Notes under the pieces: model-generated
The model's input: the letters and a program-made list of their open reading frames with translations, nothing else
What the model was told of the DNA's origin: nothing
Databases searched by the model: none
DNA from: Prunella strophiata
Taxonomy: Eukaryota > Chordata > Aves > Passeriformes > Prunellidae
Length of the DNA: 64,000 nt
Assembly: GCA_036583965.1 (NCBI GenBank)
Contig: JAZBQD010000019.1
Coordinates: forward strand, 4,017,030-4,081,029
Reading direction: 5' to 3'
Translations under genes and position numbers: made by a program
In this document: positions 1 through 12,227 of the stretch, piece by piece
How positions within the stretch are numbered: position 1 is the first letter of the stretch
Layout: the number at the start of each line of letters is the position of its first letter

Positions 1-1159
1 GCTGTGGCCCAGCATGGCTCACAGACAGACAGACGGACGGACAGGGCTGTGCCCAGCATGGCTCACAGACAGACAGACGGACAGACAGGGCTGTGCCCAG
101 CATCGCCTCACAGACAGACAGACGGACGGACAGGGCTGTGCCCTGCATGGCTCACAGACAGACAGACGGACGGACAGGGCTGTGCCCAGCATGGCTCACA
201 GAACAGACAGACGGACGGACAGGCTGTGCCCAGCATGGCTCACAGGACAGACAGACGGACAGGGCTGTGCCCAGCATGGCTCACAGACAGACAGACGGAC
301 GGACAGGGCTGTGCCCAGCATGGCTCACAGACAGGACAGACAGACGGACAGGGCTGTGCCCAGCATGGCTCACAGACAGACAGACAGACAGGGCTGTGCC
401 CAGCGTACCCTCACAGACAGACAGACGGACAGACAAGGCTGGGCCCAGCATGGCTCACAGACAGACAGACGGACAGGGCAGTGCCCGGCTTCTCCTCACA
501 GACGGACAGACGGACAGGGCTGTGCCCAGCATGGCTCACAGACAGACAGATGGACAGGGCTGTGCCCAGTGTACTCTCACAGATGGACAGGGCTGTGCCC
601 AGCATGGCTCACAGACAGACAGACGGACGGACAGGGCTGTGCCCAGTGTACTCTCACAGATGGACAGGGCTGTGCCCAGCATCCCTCCATGGGATGTGGA
701 TCCCAGCAGTGCGTGGCTGCCCTCCCAGACAGACAGACAGACAGACATGAAGGTAGGATGGGCAGAGCAGTGCCCATCCAGCACTCTCAGACAGACAGAC
801 AGACAGACATGAAGTCGGACGGGCACAGCAATGCCCACCCCTGTCTCCCAGACAGACAGACAGACGGACAGACAGCTGTGGCCCAGCAGCCCTCACAGGA
901 GAGAGCTGCTCCGGCTGGGGCCACCCTGGTGGGCAGAGCTGGGGGCAGCCCGGGTGGGGCCGGGCTAATCCCCAGGCAGGCAGACAGACAGACAGACAGA
1001 CAGACGGACAGGGCTGTGCCCAGCATGGCTCACAGACAGACAGATGGACAGGGCTGTGCCCAGCATGGCTCACAGACAGACAGACAGACGGACGGACAGG
1101 GCTGTGCCCTGCATGGCTCACAGACAGACAGATGGACAGGGCTGTGCCCAGCATGGCTC

Positions 1160-1193
<34 letters not shown>

Positions 1194-2692
1194 GGACAGG
1201 GCTGTGCCCAGCATGGCTCACAGACAGACAGACGGACGGACAGGGCTGTGCCCAGCATGGCTCACAGACAGACAGACGGACGGACAGGGCTGTGCCCAGC
1301 ATGGCTCACAGACAGACAGACGGACAGGGCTGTGCCCGGCATGGCTCACAGACAGACAGATGGACAGGGCTGTGCCCAGCATGGCTCACAGACAGACAGA
1401 CGGACGGACAGGGCTGTGCCCAGCATGGCTCACAGACAGACAGACGGACAGGGCTGTGCCCAGCATGGCTCACAGACAGACAGACAGACAGACGGACAGG
1501 GCTGTGCCCTGCATGGCTCACAGACAGACAGATGGACAGGGCTGTGCCCAGCATGGCTCACAGACAGACAGACGGACAGGGCTGTGCCCTGCATGGCTCA
1601 CAGACAGACAGACGGACAGGGCTGTGCCCAGCATGGCTCACAGACAGACAGACGGACAGGGCTGTGCCCTGCATGGCTCACAGACAGACAGATGGACAGG
1701 GCTGTGCCCTGCATGGCTCACAGACAGACAGACGGACAGGGCTGTGCCCAGCATGGCTCACAGACAGACAGACGGACGGACAGGGCTGTGCCCAGCATGG
1801 CTCACAGACAGACAGACGGACAGGGCTGTGCCCAGTGTACTCTCACAGATGGACAGGGCTGTGCCCAGCATAGGCTCACAGACAGACAGACGGACAGGGC
1901 TGTGCCCAGCATGGCTCACAGACAGATAGACAAACAGACAGATGGACAGGGCTGTGCCCAGCATGGCTCACAGACAGACAGACGGACAGGGCTGTGCCCT
2001 GCATGGCTCACAGACAGACAGATGGACAGGGCTGTGCCCAGTGTACTCTCACAGATGGACAGGGCTGTGCCCAGCATGGCTCACAGACAGACAGACGGAC
2101 GGACAGGGCTGTGCCCTGCATGGCTCACAGACAGACAGATGGACAGGGCTGTGCCCAGCATGGCTCACAGACAGACAGACGGACAGGGCTGTGCCCTGCA
2201 TGGCTCACAGACAGACAGACGGACGGACAGGGCTGTGCCCAGCATGGCTCACAGACAGACAGATGGACAGGGCTGTGCCCAGCATGGCTCACAGACAGAC
2301 AGATGGACAGGGCTGTGCCCAGCATGGCTCACAGACAGACAGATGGACAGGGCTGTGCCCAGTGTACTCTCACAGATGGACAGGGCTGTGCCCTGCATGG
2401 CTCACAGACAGACAGATGGACAGGGCTGTGCCCTGCATGGCTCACAGACAGACAGATGGACAGGGCTGTGCCCAGCATGGCTCACAGACAGACAGACGGA
2501 CAGGGCTGTGCCCTGCATGGCTCACAGACAGACAGACGGACAGGGCTGTGCCCTGCATGGCTCACAGACAGACAGACAGACGGACAGGGCTGTGCCCTGC
2601 ATGGCTCACAGACAGACAGACGGACAGGGCTGTGCCCAGCATGGCTCACAGACAGACAGACGGACAGGGCTGTGCCCAGCATGGCTCACGGA
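1..2692. repeat. Minisatellite (VNTR), ~40-bp unit with nested CAGA/CGGA microsatellite
   Basis: The tandem unit is about 40 bp: a core GGGCTGTGCCCAGCAT, then GGCTCA, then a run of CAGA and CGGA tetramers. CAGA number varies from unit to unit, reaching seven near 1,161-1,190, so a microsatellite is nested in a minisatellite. By length there are about 60 units. Core variants are AGCAT, TGCAT, and a shorter unit carrying GTGTACTCTCACAGATGG, near 569, 647, 1,833, 2,040 and 2,360. Repetition begins at base 1, so the left edge is not seen. It ends where GGCTCACGGAAGGAGC enters unique sequence near 2,692. No plus frame has regular stops, so very long open frames (up to 619 codons) cross it in all three frames; they are by-products of the repeat, not evidence of a gene. 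Confidence 0.95.
690..985. repeat. Diverged interior block of the minisatellite
   Basis: Here the regular unit breaks down. Three longer units of about 60-70 bp each pair a (CAGA)4-5 run with related but altered cores (GCAGAGCAGTGCCCATCCAG, GGGCACAGCAATGCCCACCC), followed by about 90 bp of GC-rich, nearly non-repetitive DNA at 880-975. The array resumes at the CAGGCAGGCAGACAGA run. It may be the older seed of the array or a piece captured by unequal exchange. It is the best unique anchor inside the array. Confidence 0.7.
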
Positions 2693-4353
2693 AGGAGCTC
2701 TGGGGTCTGTGAGCATCCCTGCGGGGGATTTTGTCCCTGCGACAAACACATCGGTGCCATTGCCCCGCAGCGGGGGCCAGCCTGGCCGCGGCCTTTGGGA
2801 ACCATCCTGCCACCGCAATCCGAGATAAACAGAAAGTTCCTGCTGCTTCCCTTCCAGAGAGATGAGCCCGGCCGGCTCGCTCTGCTCTTCAGCAGCATCT
2901 GCCCACCCTCCGCACCTGATTTCTCGCAGGAGCTTTTCATCTCCTCCCCTGCTCCGCTGCTCTGCCCGCGGCTCTCATGGGACGGGAGGATGCGAATCCC
3001 CCCGGGACGGGGCTGCGGCCACCTCCTCCCTGTCCCCAGCCCCTGGGAAGGCTGATGGCAAAGGGGTTTTTGACGGGAGGAGAGGAATTTCCGCGGCTTC
3101 GGGATTCCTGTCTGGAGACAGGAATCTAGGGGCTGTCCCCTCGTTTCTCCAGAGGCTGTCCCCACGAAGGGGACATTGGTGACCCACGGGTTTGTGCCTG
3201 TGTGTAGAAAGCAGGAATGTGAGCCAGGTGCAGCAGGGTTTTCTGTGGAAGTGTGTCTGTTTGTTTCCCTGCTGTTGGGGTAGGGTAAATCTGATGTCAA
3301 CAGGTTGTTGAGAAGCAAAAAATCCGTCATTTTCGTGGTCACTGGGGTGAGGTCCTTTGGTGGCAGGTTTCTTGGGAAAAGAAATGCTCCTGGGTGGAAT
3401 TCTGGCCACTGCTCAGTTGTGTGCTGTCCCCACACCCTGCTGTGGCACAGGGCTCAGAGCAGCTGCCTGCACGAGGTTGCCAGGAGCATCCCAAATGCCC
3501 TCAGGTCCCTGAGACCCCCACTCCAGAGGACTTGCAGGGGATCCTGTGCCCACCTGGCTCAGCAGTTTTATGCCAGAGGGACACCCAGAGACATCTCAGG
3601 TGACAGGGGACACCTGCATTTAGGCAACACAGCCACGTTCAGTGTCTGAGCTGCTCCAGCCTGTGACTGTCAGCCCTTCAGGTCCTTTCTGGTGCAAGGT
3701 GACACCTCTGTCACAGCTTTTGCATCCACAGGTGAAATGCAGTAGCCTGTAGGTAACACAACCCTGCCCTAACAGTGTCCTGTGCTCACTGTCCATCTCT
3801 CAGTGCACTTGTTCAGGTGGATCCAGTGATGATGTGGCAACTTGATTGACATAACAAGAGAGGTCTGAGTTGAGGAGGTGCTGACAACCCAATTAATAAG
3901 AGCAAAATCCTCCTGAGGTCCTTCACCTTGGTCATCCAAAGTGTATTTCTGCTTGATTGTGTCTGCCTAGGGAGTATTTTGGATGTATGGCTGTACACAG
4001 GTGAGATCTGGAGAATGTCCTCCAAACCCTGAGGCTCTCCCCTTCCTGTGTGCCAACCCAGCAGGATGAGGTGGTAAGATAACAGATAAAATATGGTGAT
4101 GGTTGGTTTGCAGCTTGCTATGGCAAGGATGGGTAAGGGGGGGGAGGCTGGAGGTGTTCATTGGAGGGGGAGGTCCAGGGCCAAAGCTCTGCCTCATCTT
4201 TCTGCTCCACTTCTCTTGGATCAGGGGTTGTGCAAAGGGAAACTTCTGGGAGAAGGGAAAAGGCTGAAGCTGCTTCTTCAGCCCTGCCTGTGGCTGGGAG
4301 GAGGAGGAAGATGGAGCAGTGATGGGGCTGGCATGTGTGAGCAGCAGGATGGA
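2693..4353. other. Unique, GC-richer flank of the minisatellite; no gene seen
   Basis: Bases 2,700-3,700 are richer in G+C than the rest of the window, then composition falls to the AT-rich background. A 249-codon minus-strand frame (2,686-3,435) is open, but its translation is rich in P, S, G and R without a recognisable domain, it runs into the repeat, and other frames are open over the same DNA. I read it as chance. No splice-site pair, tRNA or mobile element was recognised. Confidence 0.6.
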
Positions 4354-4572
4354 GTTGGAGAGGTTCAGATTGGACATCAGGAAAAATTCCTTCCTGGAAA
4401 AGGCTTTCAAGCAGTGGAAGGGGCTGCCCAGAGGGTGGTGGAGCACCCTGGAGGTGTCCAAGGAAAAACTGGATGTGGCACTCAGTGCTCTGGGCTGGGT
4501 GACAAGGTGGTGACAGTCACAGGTTGGACTTTAAGGTCTGGGGCATCTTTTCCAACCTCAGTAATTCTGGGG
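4354..4572 (+). mobile_element. CR1 LINE 3' fragment
   Basis: The segment follows the avian CR1 3' end in order: GGTTCAGATTGGACATCAGG, a GGGGCTGCCCAGAG block, a CCCTGGAGGTGTCCAAGG block, then the TTGGACT...TTTTCCAACCTCAGTAATTCT tail. It is 5'-truncated, as most CR1 copies are, and has no coding capacity. The 187-codon open frame across 4,093-4,656 is an artefact of this element. Confidence 0.9.
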
Positions 4573-6787
4573 TTATTTTCACTTCATCACTTCATGCTCT
4601 TCTCTCTGGTGAAATGGAGGAAAGCTGCAGCTTCAGCCACATTTTGGTTCTTGTAGGACTTTGCAGCCCTGGCATATTTTTCTTGTGTAATAATTTGCTT
4701 TTGGACTACCTGTCAGATTTTGGACCACTACTCCAGATTTCCTACCTGTGCATGCAGCTGGGAGTAGGTTTCTGTAACTCCACAATTAGGACATTTGCTG
4801 TGATTTACTCTACAGAGTCCATAAATCCACGTGTCTGATATCTGATGAGAAATTTGGAATAAGCTGCAGCATGTCTTTATGTAACAGACAGTCACAGCTA
4901 TGTCAGCAGCTGAAGTATTTTATTGAAATGCAACTTCCCAACATTTTTTGACATTAGCGTTATCAAGAAATGCAAATTATACCATAATAGTATAACAATA
5001 TAATTGCTCAATTCCCCTTAACTCACTGCAGTTCTTTTCTGAAGGAACACTACAAAAGGAAGAAGGTTGATTCCTTTCATATAACTAAGGACTTTTAAAC
5101 CTTTTTAAAGTGCATTTTTAATAAAATATTTTATTTTCATGCTATCCTCCTGCACTGTAGATAGTTTCAGCCTCTGTGCTCGGATTAATTGTTACAGGAG
5201 TTATTATATAAAGCCTATTAGATTAAAAAAGAAGTAATATAAACACCACTGGCTGTATTTTACCCTGCCCTTGCCATTCAAAAAAGCTTCCCAGTGGCTG
5301 ATGTATGAATTATTATCGATGGAACACAGGACTTTTAACACTCCAGATTTTCTGCATGCACTAAGATCACAAATCCAAGTCCATTTATTAAAGTAAATAG
5401 AAGTCCAAGGTGTTTCTCAAGAAGAAAAGTTAATTTTAAAGCCCAAGTGGGCCTTATTTTGAGGAAAAATTATTTCTGAGAAAAAATCCCATGAATATGG
5501 GCTTTTTTTTGTGACACTGAGCCTTGGAAATTTGTACATTTTTTACTTCAAATCTGACCATTTTGTCAAATCTGTGAATTACACAAAATCTGCAAGGAAA
5601 AAAAATCAATCTGGAATGGAAGTGGCAAAATGGTTTTTAGAAATCAGTTGGACACCTTAGAAAAATGTGGACATTATGGATTGGGAAAAAAAAGTTGACC
5701 AATAATCAGGCATTTATGGTTGAGCCAGTAAGAAAAGGTCATGCTGAATGAAAGCTCTACTTATTACTCTGTACACTGTGAAATACTTCAATTGTCATAC
5801 TTCGAATTTAATCTGGCATTGGAACTTCCTGCCAGCACAAATGAATGAATTCTCACCACACCTGATGGACACAGGGGTGTTTCCTCTCCAGTTTTCAGGG
5901 GAGGAATTTCCCCTTAAGTGAAGGTCAAGCAAAGAGCTTGTGGCAGGACTGGTCTGGCTCCTCCATCCCTTTCTCAGGCTTCAAAATCCAATGAAGTAAC
6001 ACCCACAGCATCTTCCAGAGGAGGAATTTTGAATGACACTTCTACAGTCCTGGACAAAGCCTGATTTAGATGGTTTAGAGCCAAATGGGCAGCTCCACAT
6101 GATGCCTCAGAGTGCTAAATTCCACTCAGGTTTAACCAAAGGATGTGCAAAAACTCATGTGGCTGCACATCTGAGGCAGATCAGGAGTGCAAAGGTGTTG
6201 GAGCCCTGGATGCTGAGAATTTGAGACTTTCTGTGCTGAAAGGCACAGACCCCCAAGAGAACTCTGCATTTGACCTGAGAATGCTTCCAAAATTAATTGA
6301 TAGCACTGAGATTATGGGTGTGTAGTTCAAATAGAAGTGTGTAATATCACAAAGTACAAAAATTAGAGTTGAAGGTTTTAGAATATAGAAATATATATTA
6401 GGAAAGATGGAAGTTTTAAGGAAGTTTCCATCCTTAAATTGATGGAAGCTTTAAGGGAGTTTTAAGAAGAATATGAATAAGGCAAGAAGGAAGTTTTAAT
6501 ATAGCAATATACATAAGGCAAGATGGAAGAATAACTAGTTATTCTCCTTCACCTTCTTCTTCATAGGTTTGGGCAGTGTTTTATAATTAGACACAAAAGT
6601 CTGCTTTGCAGAACATGCATAATTAGTTATTAGGTTAAAAAGTAAAAATAATTTAAGTGTCATTTCTTAATTAGATAGTTTAGCCTTAAAAGACCCTGTA
6701 GAGAAAAATAGTTAATTCAAAGGTACTTGTTCCAAAAAGCCAGCCTCACAAACATTGCCAAGAGCTGCTTTTGCAGGCAATGTGGGA
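4573..6787. other. AT-rich unique sequence; no gene seen
   Basis: Low-GC DNA with many short A and T runs. Open frames are all short (the largest is 104 codons, running out of the CR1 copy). No paired splice sites, repeats or RNA genes were recognised. Confidence 0.6.
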
Positions 6788-6867
6788 TTTTTGGGATTGT
6801 CCTGTGCAGGGCCAGGAGCTGAACTCGATGATCCTTGTGTGTCCCTTCCAGCTCAGGATATTCCATG
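6788..6867 (+). mobile_element. CR1 LINE 3'-end fragment, short
   Basis: Only the terminal about 80 bp of a CR1 element is present: a GGGCCAGGAGCTGAACTCGA block, GATCCTTGTGTGTCCCTTCC, and CAGCTCAGGATATTCCATGA. This matches the typical CR1 end in which a GGACTCGATGATC-like block precedes TTCCAACTCAGGATATTC. Confidence 0.85.
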
Positions 6868-9800
6868 AGTCCTGTGGTGAGCCTGGGCTTTGAGGGAGCT
6901 CTGCCACACACCCAGACCATGCAGCTTCATTTGCCCTTAATTAGGACCTCCCTGGGAACCAAACTGCACATTCATACCCTGGAAATTTTTCACTCTGCAA
7001 AAGGTGGAGGAATATTGAGGGACATGCCCAGATTTGTTCCTTAGGATAACTGGAAGGGATAACTCCTGCCTTAGCACCTGGATCCAGCACACAGGATCTC
7101 TTGGGTTGTAGGAATTAAAAGCCTTGTGTGTTTTCTCCTTTCACTGAAATGTTTTCATTTTCTTTTTTTGTGCACTAAAATCATCAATGTCCCTGTGGGG
7201 AAAGTAGGAAAAGGGCCTGGCATGCTGGTTTCTCAGGGAATGTGGCAGCAGTGGCTGGAAGTGACACTGGATGTGCCTTCCCCTTAGAGACAGTTTTTGC
7301 TCCTGTGTGTGGCTTGGGAGAGGAAAGGTGAGACCAGGTTCCAAATTTGTTAAAACCAACACAAATAGTGCAATATCAATCAGTTGTTTGTACCAAGGGA
7401 ATACTTATAAATCCATCAAATTTCAGTTGGCATTTTAATTATTCTGTGTTTCCTCACTCTTGTGGTACAAGCATTTTTTATACTTCCCTTTCATTTTTTA
7501 TTCTTTTTTTTTTATTTTTTTTCCCCTTTAAGGCACCAAACCTTCCCTACTGAATCCTTATAAAGACCTTAAACCACCTGGGAATGGTTCTCACTTACAA
7601 AATCCTCCTCATGTGATGCCCCTGGGTGCTCACCTGGCTGCCAGCTGGGATTTCCCTTTTCTGGGCACACAACTTTCAGCCTGAACTTCTTCACAAACTC
7701 TTGTTTGGATCTTTTTAGAAATCTCATCCAGTTCCAACCCATTCACCTGCTCTGGACCTGAATTTCCAACTTTTTCTCCCCTGCACTTGCAGGAGGGACT
7801 TGTCTGGCTGGTGGAAAGGTCTGTGCATTAATCCTAAATCCTTTGGTGGGGTTTTCAGCACCATACACATGGAGCTGGGGGGAAAATGTGTTTTCCTTTT
7901 GGTGACTGAAGCAGAAAACTGTCAGGATAAAAGTGGACTATACAGAGCTGAAAACAGATTTTTTTTTTTTTTTCTCTCAGATTTTACAGGTAATCTAAAA
8001 CCCCTTGGAAATGTGATTTTTGAATCAGTCACAGACATTGTGCTTAGCTGACATGAAGTATTTTATTTTTAGGCTATTCAACTAGTTTAAAATTTCTATT
8101 TAGTTCAAATTTTTTTGGGGTAGGAAACTGCTGTTTCTAAAGTAATAATTTAAAAAAGTTAATTTAGAAGAGGTAAAAACCCCACCAACTAAACTAAAAA
8201 ACTACACACACAAGCTATGGGCATTTTTGAAAGCAAACCTTCCTTAAAAAACACCCAGGAGAATGAAGACTTTCTTATTTCCCAAATTTTCCCCACACTC
8301 ACAAATAGTTTTGAGTGGCATGACACTCAAATTTTCAGTGAACTTGCCCTCTATCAAGAAACAAAATAACAGCTTAGTTCTCCCCACCTGCTGTGACATC
8401 CCTTAATTCCTTAATTGCTTTAATATGTGCAGGTTTGGGTTGTGTTTATACTAAATTTTTTTTTTTTAAAAAGTGTGGAATATTGTGCAAGTGTGATTGT
8501 TTCACTGGTGGGGAGTGGGTCGAGGAGGGGGGGGAGCAGGTGTGGGTAAAACTTCTCATCCCTGCTCAGAGCCTGGCATCCAGCAGCATCCCTGAAACCA
8601 GCACCACCTGCAGCAGTGCAGGGAAGGAAGTATTTACCTTCCTCATGTGGACAGGCAAAGCTTTTTTGGGAGAAAAAAAAAATAAATCAGGAGATATTTT
8701 GATTAATTAAATATTAATATGTTAAACATCAGGCAGGTTTTTGCTAATGCAGCATCCTGATGCTCACCCTTAAATCCACAGGTACATCCTTGTGGGTCAT
8801 CCTCCTGTGTGGGAAATTGAGAAATTTGGAAATGCACTCGTTTGATGGCAGCAGAAATGGGAGGAACCATGGGCAGGTGGAGGCCACCAGCAGAGGGGTC
8901 TGGGAGGGACATTCACATCCCCTCAAAGCAAACCTGACTGAGACAAGGACAGAGCAACCCAGACAGCCCCTGAGCCCTTTTCCCCCGTGCCAAAGCCAGG
9001 GGTGACTCAGATGTGATCCAGGATCCTGCTCCACTTGCCAGGCAGGCAGATGCTGCTGCTGCTTGGAAAACCCTTGGCCACAGCTTGAGCTGGGCTCCTG
9101 TGATTGCTGTCCAAGGAGTGTGGTGGGCTGGGATCACTGGGGTCCCAGCTCCCACCATCAGCTCTCCCCCTCCTGGTAAATTAAAGCAATAAAAACTAGA
9201 AATAAAACCATCAAATGCAGATATTATGCCTCCCCTTGTTGTAATTAAACATCTTAAAAGCATAATAAAAACCATTATAATAGAATGAAAAAAATGCTGC
9301 AAAATTTTGAAGCCACCCTCTACAAACCCCAAACCTCTGTGTCTGCTCCTCTGGTGGCTGAACATTGAGATGAAACAAATTTTTCTTTCTGATGACAGCA
9401 GTTAGAACATGAGTAGCCACATTAATTAATCAATTAATGTAATAAAGCCATCCTCAGGTTGGCTCTAATGGGTGAGGGGGAGCCCCTGCCCATCACACTC
9501 CACTCAGGGGGACCACACTGAGAACACCTCCAGGATTTTAAACTGCTGGAAAATGCCTTCAGAACAGTTTGACCTTGGGCATCCTTAACTAGAATTCTCT
9601 GGTTTCAGCTCATCTGAAGTGACTTTTTGGCACCGTTGGGATTCTGGATGAGATCTGGCAACACAAAGTTGAGTTTGAGTGTAAATTTAACAACTCTTTC
9701 AAAGCAAAAGCCTGGCTCTGTTTGGAAGGGGTTGTGTTTGGCACAGAGGTCCAATTTTTGCAGCAGCTGTGGAGTACACAGCCAAGACAGGTGGATCAGG

Positions 9801-11676
9801 CTCCACAACTGCTCTTCCATCACCTCCCATATATCAAATTATCTCCTGATTTACTTTTCCAGCTATGGAGAGCTCAGTCACTCCTGTAGCTGACACACCT
9901 TGCCTTACTCAGCCCTGGTTTTATTTTTAAGCTGAGCTGTGCTTGAAAAAAGGAAAAGGAAAAAAACACAAAGTTTGCTTGTGAGCAAGACAAGTTGAAT
10001 TCCACTTAAAACCTTTTCCAAGACAGAATTGAAACTAAAGCACAACGTAAGGTGAAGTTACTGCACTCATTACATTTGCTGGTGTTGGGCTGCTACCTGC
10101 ACACTCAGCCCAGCAGCTTCCTAAGCAATCAAGTGTTGCCCAATTTTGAATAAACCCAGGATCCTTCTCTGTCATTATTTCTGTTGGTTTGGTCATTGTT
10201 CAGCTCTGATTGTGCTTTTTGAAGTGCTGAAGCTCATGGAAATGGTCAGTGTTGGACCCGACCTATTGCCTATCTCCATGCTGTAGACTGAGAAAAAAGT
10301 GAAGGAGAATAAAACTCCAGCTGGCTTAGGAGAGTTTGGAGTATTTTAAATGGAAGGGAGTGGTGAAACTTCCACAGTTTTCACCTGGAAGAAGTGCAGA
10401 GGTAGCTGAAAGAAAAGGCAATGCTTATTTCTCAACTCTCTCTGCTTTGCAGGCAGGGAGTGCTTCTTGTCAGGCTGATTTCTTTGCTGCCTCAAGCTCT
10501 GCTCCCTGGACTGTGACTTTTTCTGGGGTCTCCTAAGCTATGCTGGGCTGAGAAACTGCCTGGATTTATGGTGTTGTATTACACCAGCACCCCTCCAGGT
10601 TCTATTTGTGTGGTAGATTTCAGTACCTCATACCCCTGGTTAGTGAGGCAAAACCATGAAGAATGGGAGCCATGGCCTGGAGGCCTTGCTGCACAAGGCA
10701 CAGCTTTTCCATCCATATTTATTTATGATCAGATGTGGGATGGGAGTTGTACATTTAAAAGGAAATGGTTTGTGCTTTTAATAAGGCTCTTCACTTACAG
10801 CTATTCTGATCTAACTCTTGCATTACTCACTGCTTTTTTCCTTACAGTGTTGGGGCTTTATGGTCTGCTGGCTCACAGACATGCATCTTCTTCATTACTT
10901 AAAAAACCTGATTGCTTTACAGCAATCTTTCTGCGGGTACAAAATGAATGTTATTTCCATTTGCTTTTATATTCCTATATATAGAATACAAAAGCATTGC
11001 TGTTGTTAATTTAATATGGAGAACCTCTTAAAATGGCCCAAGCATCATCTGTTTTATTAGTGCCTGCTTGATAAAGCTTCCACATCCTACAGTTAGTTTG
11101 CTTCTGAGGATAAGACTTCACAATATGCACTGAGATTTTGATAAAATCTCATCAAAGCCTGCTAAAAGATCTTTATCTATTTTGATTGGCTTGATTACAT
11201 TGATTAATGAAACACTGGAGGATTTTATGTGATGGGATTAAATAATGCAATTAGTTTTAATAATTTTTCTAAAAAATAGAATTAGGTGGGAACAAAAGGG
11301 AGGAAAGAGAGCAATGTTCTGCATACTGTGTTCATGATAAGTAGTAATTCTTTGCTTTACCCCTTGGAACAGTGGCATTTCCCAGACCTCAGATGCAGGA
11401 ATGCTCAGGAGGAAATAAAAGTGAAGAGGTCAATATTGGGGTGAATCTTAACTCACCAGGTTTTACAGGCTGGCTGTCCTGCCAGTGTTAGGGAGGAGCT
11501 GTTGGCACCTGAAGGTGTTGTTTTCCTTGCATTGGCCTCCTCCTTGTTCACCTCTGGTTGTTCACAGGAGAAATGGGGTTCTGGATGAGAAGAAAACATG
11601 AATAATTTTAGTGGGTTAAGAATAGTCAGGAACTGGCAGCAAAAATCTGAGTTTCTGTGTAGAGGATCTACCAGGG
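6868..11676. other. AT-rich intergenic or intronic sequence; no gene seen
   Basis: Unique sequence apart from T-rich runs at about 7,478-7,532, 7,961-7,976 and 8,456-8,467. Open frames reach at most 150 codons (8,913-9,365 minus) with no recognisable domain. The right part (10,700-11,330) is described separately as a possible conserved block. Confidence 0.6.
10700..11330. promoter_or_regulatory. Possible conserved non-coding block with a strong splice-acceptor-like motif
   Basis: This AT-rich stretch has homeobox-type TAATTT/ATTAAT motifs and no transposon similarity. At 10,810-10,847 a CTAAC branch-point-like motif is followed by a long pyrimidine run ending TTTTTTCCTTACAG, a very good plus-strand acceptor. 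The DNA after it has no long open frame and no strong donor, so any exon would be non-coding. Conservation was not tested. Confidence 0.25.
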
Positions 11677-11974
11677 AGCTGGAGAGGGACTTTGGGCAAG
11701 GGTGTGGAGTGACAGGACAGAGGAATGGCTTCCCACTGCCAGAGGGCAGGAATGGATGGGACATTGTGGGAGATTGGGAAGGAATTGTTCCTTGTGAGGG
11801 TGGTGAGGCCCTGGCACAGGGTGCCCAGAGCAGCTGTGGCTGCCCCTGGATCCCTGGCAGTGCCCCAGGCCAGGCTGGACAGGGCTTGGAGCAGCCTGGG
11901 ATGGTGGAAGGTGTCCCTGCCATGGCAGGGGTGGAATGGGATAATCCTAAAGGTCCATTCCATGACTCTGTGAG
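11677..11974 (+). mobile_element. CR1 LINE 3' fragment
   Basis: The copy runs from the GAGAGGGACTTTGGGCAAGG block through GGAAGGAATTGTTCCTTGTG, GTGAGGCCCTGGCACAGG and GGAGCAGCCTGGGATGGTGG to the GTCCCTGCCATGGCAGGG block and a CCATTCCATGACTCTGTGAG tail. All blocks are in avian CR1 order on the plus strand. It is 5'-truncated. The 171-codon open frame over it is non-functional. Confidence 0.92.
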
Positions 11975-12227
11975 GGTGGATGGAATCCCTCAGCCAGACC
12001 AGTGTTTGCACAGACACTCTTTGTTATCAAGACAGTGTGAGACAGTCCAGCCCCAAGCTGCCTGTGGCAGCCAGCCCTCAGCTCCCAGTGCAAGGAATGG
12101 GGAGAGGAAGTGACCATTCAGAAAATGTCCTTATCATGTCCTGTCTGAGTGCCCAGCTCCTCCTCTGAGAGCCAGTCTGAACTCCTTATCATTGCTGGAA
12201 CTTAAATATTGTTGAAGGTGTTTAGGG

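Noticed and set aside
14..1873. 619-codon and 594-codon plus-strand open frames
   Set aside because: They are produced by a stop-free tandem repeat; all three frames are open and no start context, splice site or promoter is seen.
2686..3435. 249-codon minus-strand open frame beside the minisatellite
   Set aside because: Runs into the repeat, has no recognisable domain, overlaps other open frames in GC-rich DNA, and lacks gene signals.
4093..4656. 187-codon plus-strand open frame
   Set aside because: More than a third of it is CR1 3' sequence, which is non-coding at that end.
11598..12113. 171-codon open frame
   Set aside because: Mostly CR1 3' end; no intact reverse-transcriptase motifs.
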